From an uncultured delta proteobacterium (lineage in GTDB: Bacteria > Myxococcota_A > Polyangia > Polyangiales > Polyangiaceae): DNA of 7,409 nt. The stretch covers positions 1 through 7,409 of the forward strand of contig CAIOHM010000111.1 of the NCBI GenBank assembly GCA_903858055.1, written 5' to 3'. A model generated the notes under the pieces. The model was not told the DNA's origin, did not search any database, and was given only the letters and a program-made list of their open reading frames with translations. Numbering within the stretch: position 1 is the first letter of the stretch; every line of letters begins with the position of its first letter. The position numbers and the translations under genes are program-made. Shown one piece after another: positions 6,477-7,409 of this stretch.

Positions 6477-6481
6477 AACGA

Positions 6482-7409
6482 ATGGCGCTCGACGTGCTCG
6501 TGGTTCATGGATCGATTGACAGCTTCGAGCCCTCGTCGGCGCGTGCCGTCGTCGACGAAGTGCAACGTGCGGGCTTTGGCGCGGAGTCGCTCGGGCTCTT
6601 CGACGGTTCGGCGCCGGCGGTCGCGGCCCTCACGAAGCGCGCGATCAAGGCGAGCCTCGCGCGGCTACCGCGGCTTTCGGGCAAGACCTTCGACCTCGTG
6701 ACCTCCCGCGAGGGGACGCGCGGCACGCTCGCACGCGCCCTGCGCACGCGGTTCTTCCGCTCGTTCCTCGACGCCGTCGTCGAGCGTGAGCCGCGCGTCA
6801 TCGTCGCGACGAGCACGGTGACGCTGGCCCTCCTCGAAGACGCTCGCGCGGCGGGCCTCGCGCTGCCGCCCGTCGTCACGTTCCTGAGCGAGGCGAGCGG
6901 TGACACGGTGCGCGTGGACGCCGGCGTACCGGTGGAGCGCGGCTACCGCGAGGTCGCCGAGCTGCAGCCGCTCGCGGCGGGGGCGAACCGTCGCTTGCTC
7001 ATCCTCGCCCATGATCTCCCTGCGACCACGGTGAGCGAGCTCTTGCGTTCTCTCGGCCGCACGCTTCGCGTCGAGGTCGAGGTTCACGTCGGGCTCGACC
7101 GCGATCGCGTGGCCCAGCTCGAAGGCGAGCTCGACGCAGCGCTCGTGCGCGGGACGGTGCACGGCCACGTGCGCGACGCCTTTGGTTCCTTCGCGGACGC
7201 GCACGTCGTGATTGGCGCGGCGAAGCGAGACACGCTCCACGCGGCCATGGCCGCAGCGCGCCCCTTCGTCGCCGTGGGCGGAGCGAGCGTCGACGACGAC
7301 ACGTGCTTGGCCGCGATGCGCCGCTTCGAATGTGGGCGCTCTCTCGCCGCGGACGAACTCGGTGCCGCGCTCGACACCGCGCTCGCGCATGGCGCGCTCC
7401 GTCGCAGGG
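6482..7409 (+). CDS. Glycosyltransferase-like protein (MGDG synthase/GT28-like fold), degenerate motifs, 3' end missing
   Basis: The frame is open from ATG 6482 to the right edge; 309 residues are visible. The start is set by GGAGG five bases upstream. The layout suggests the two-Rossmann (GT-B) fold of monogalactosyldiacylglycerol synthase and UgtP. It opens with a beta strand and helix (DVLVVHGSIDSFEPSSARAV), then AGFGAESLGLFD. A helical middle with REPRVIVATSTVTLALL (103-119) follows, then a strand PVVTFLSEAS and DAGVPVERGY (146-155), which resembles the GIPV hinge. The second domain starts with RRLLILAHDLP (170-180) and includes ADAHVVIGAAKRDTLHAAMAAARPFVAV (239-265), where active members have a Pro-Gly-Gly turn and a Glu that contacts the nucleotide sugar. 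Here the Gly-rich N-terminal loop, the catalytic His region and the PGG/Glu motif are all missing. It may be a non-catalytic relative or an unrelated enzyme with a similar fold. There is no signal peptide. Confidence 0.55.
   Translation, partial: MALDVLVVHGSIDSFEPSSARAVVDEVQRAGFGAESLGLFDGSAPAVAALTKRAIKASLARLPRLSGKTFDLVTSREGTRGTLARALRTRFFRSFLDAVVEREPRVIVATSTVTLALLEDARAAGLALPPVVTFLSEASGDTVRVDAGVPVERGYREVAELQPLAAGANRRLLILAHDLPATTVSELLRSLGRTLRVEVEVHVGLDRDRVAQLEGELDAALVRGTVHGHVRDAFGSFADAHVVIGAAKRDTLHAAMAAARPFVAVGGASVDDDTCLAAMRRFECGRSLAADELGAALDTALAHGALRRR

Noticed and set aside
6665..7390. Open frame of 241 codons on the - strand opposite the last gene
   Set aside because: The + strand frame has a strong ribosome binding site, is open to the edge and shows alternating strand/helix pattern. 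The antisense product is Arg/Ala/Glu-rich without motifs.

Overview
The window comes from a very GC-rich bacterial chromosome. Every convincing gene is on the + strand. The organism is probably a member of the Myxococcota (Polyangiales-like). That is inferred from three things: small lipoproteins rich in Asp-Ala-Gly, Pro and Ala; an AgmX/PglI-type (TonB-like) C-terminal domain of the kind common in myxobacteria; and strong G/C preference at third codon positions. No sequence search could be run, so the placement is tentative.

Layout, left to right. (1) The 3' part of rsmD (16S rRNA m2G966 methyltransferase), cut by the left edge. (2) Three consecutive predicted lipoproteins: one of 187 aa with a Cys-rich AgmX/TonB-like tail, one of 57 aa, and one of 104 aa with a small Cys cluster. 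(3) A 391-aa protein related to M29 aminopeptidases, in which two of the five expected metal ligands look replaced. (4) truA (tRNA pseudouridine synthase), whose 3' end overlaps (5) a periplasmic HtrA/Deg-type serine protease with two PDZ domains. (6) A 375-aa GNAT-like putative acyltransferase. (7) A gene running off the right edge whose product resembles the MGDG-synthase/GT28 glycosyltransferase fold but lacks its usual signature residues.

The genes are tightly packed. Gaps are 67, 2, 16, 58, 15, -11, 81 and 144 bp, so much of the window could be one transcript or a few overlapping ones. The truA/htrA overlap, the 2-bp gap between the first two lipoproteins and the 15-bp gap before truA are the strongest signs of co-transcription. 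Functionally the region mixes RNA modification (rsmD, truA) with envelope functions (lipoproteins, HtrA protease, and a possible lipid-modifying acyltransferase and glycosyltransferase).

I found no RNA genes, mobile elements, CRISPR arrays or long repeats, and no convincing promoter or Rho-independent terminator. No gene-free stretch exceeds about 144 bp. I see no clear new multi-gene system. The most interesting items are the altered metal site of the M29-like protein, the degenerate glycosyltransferase-like protein and the lipoprotein cluster.
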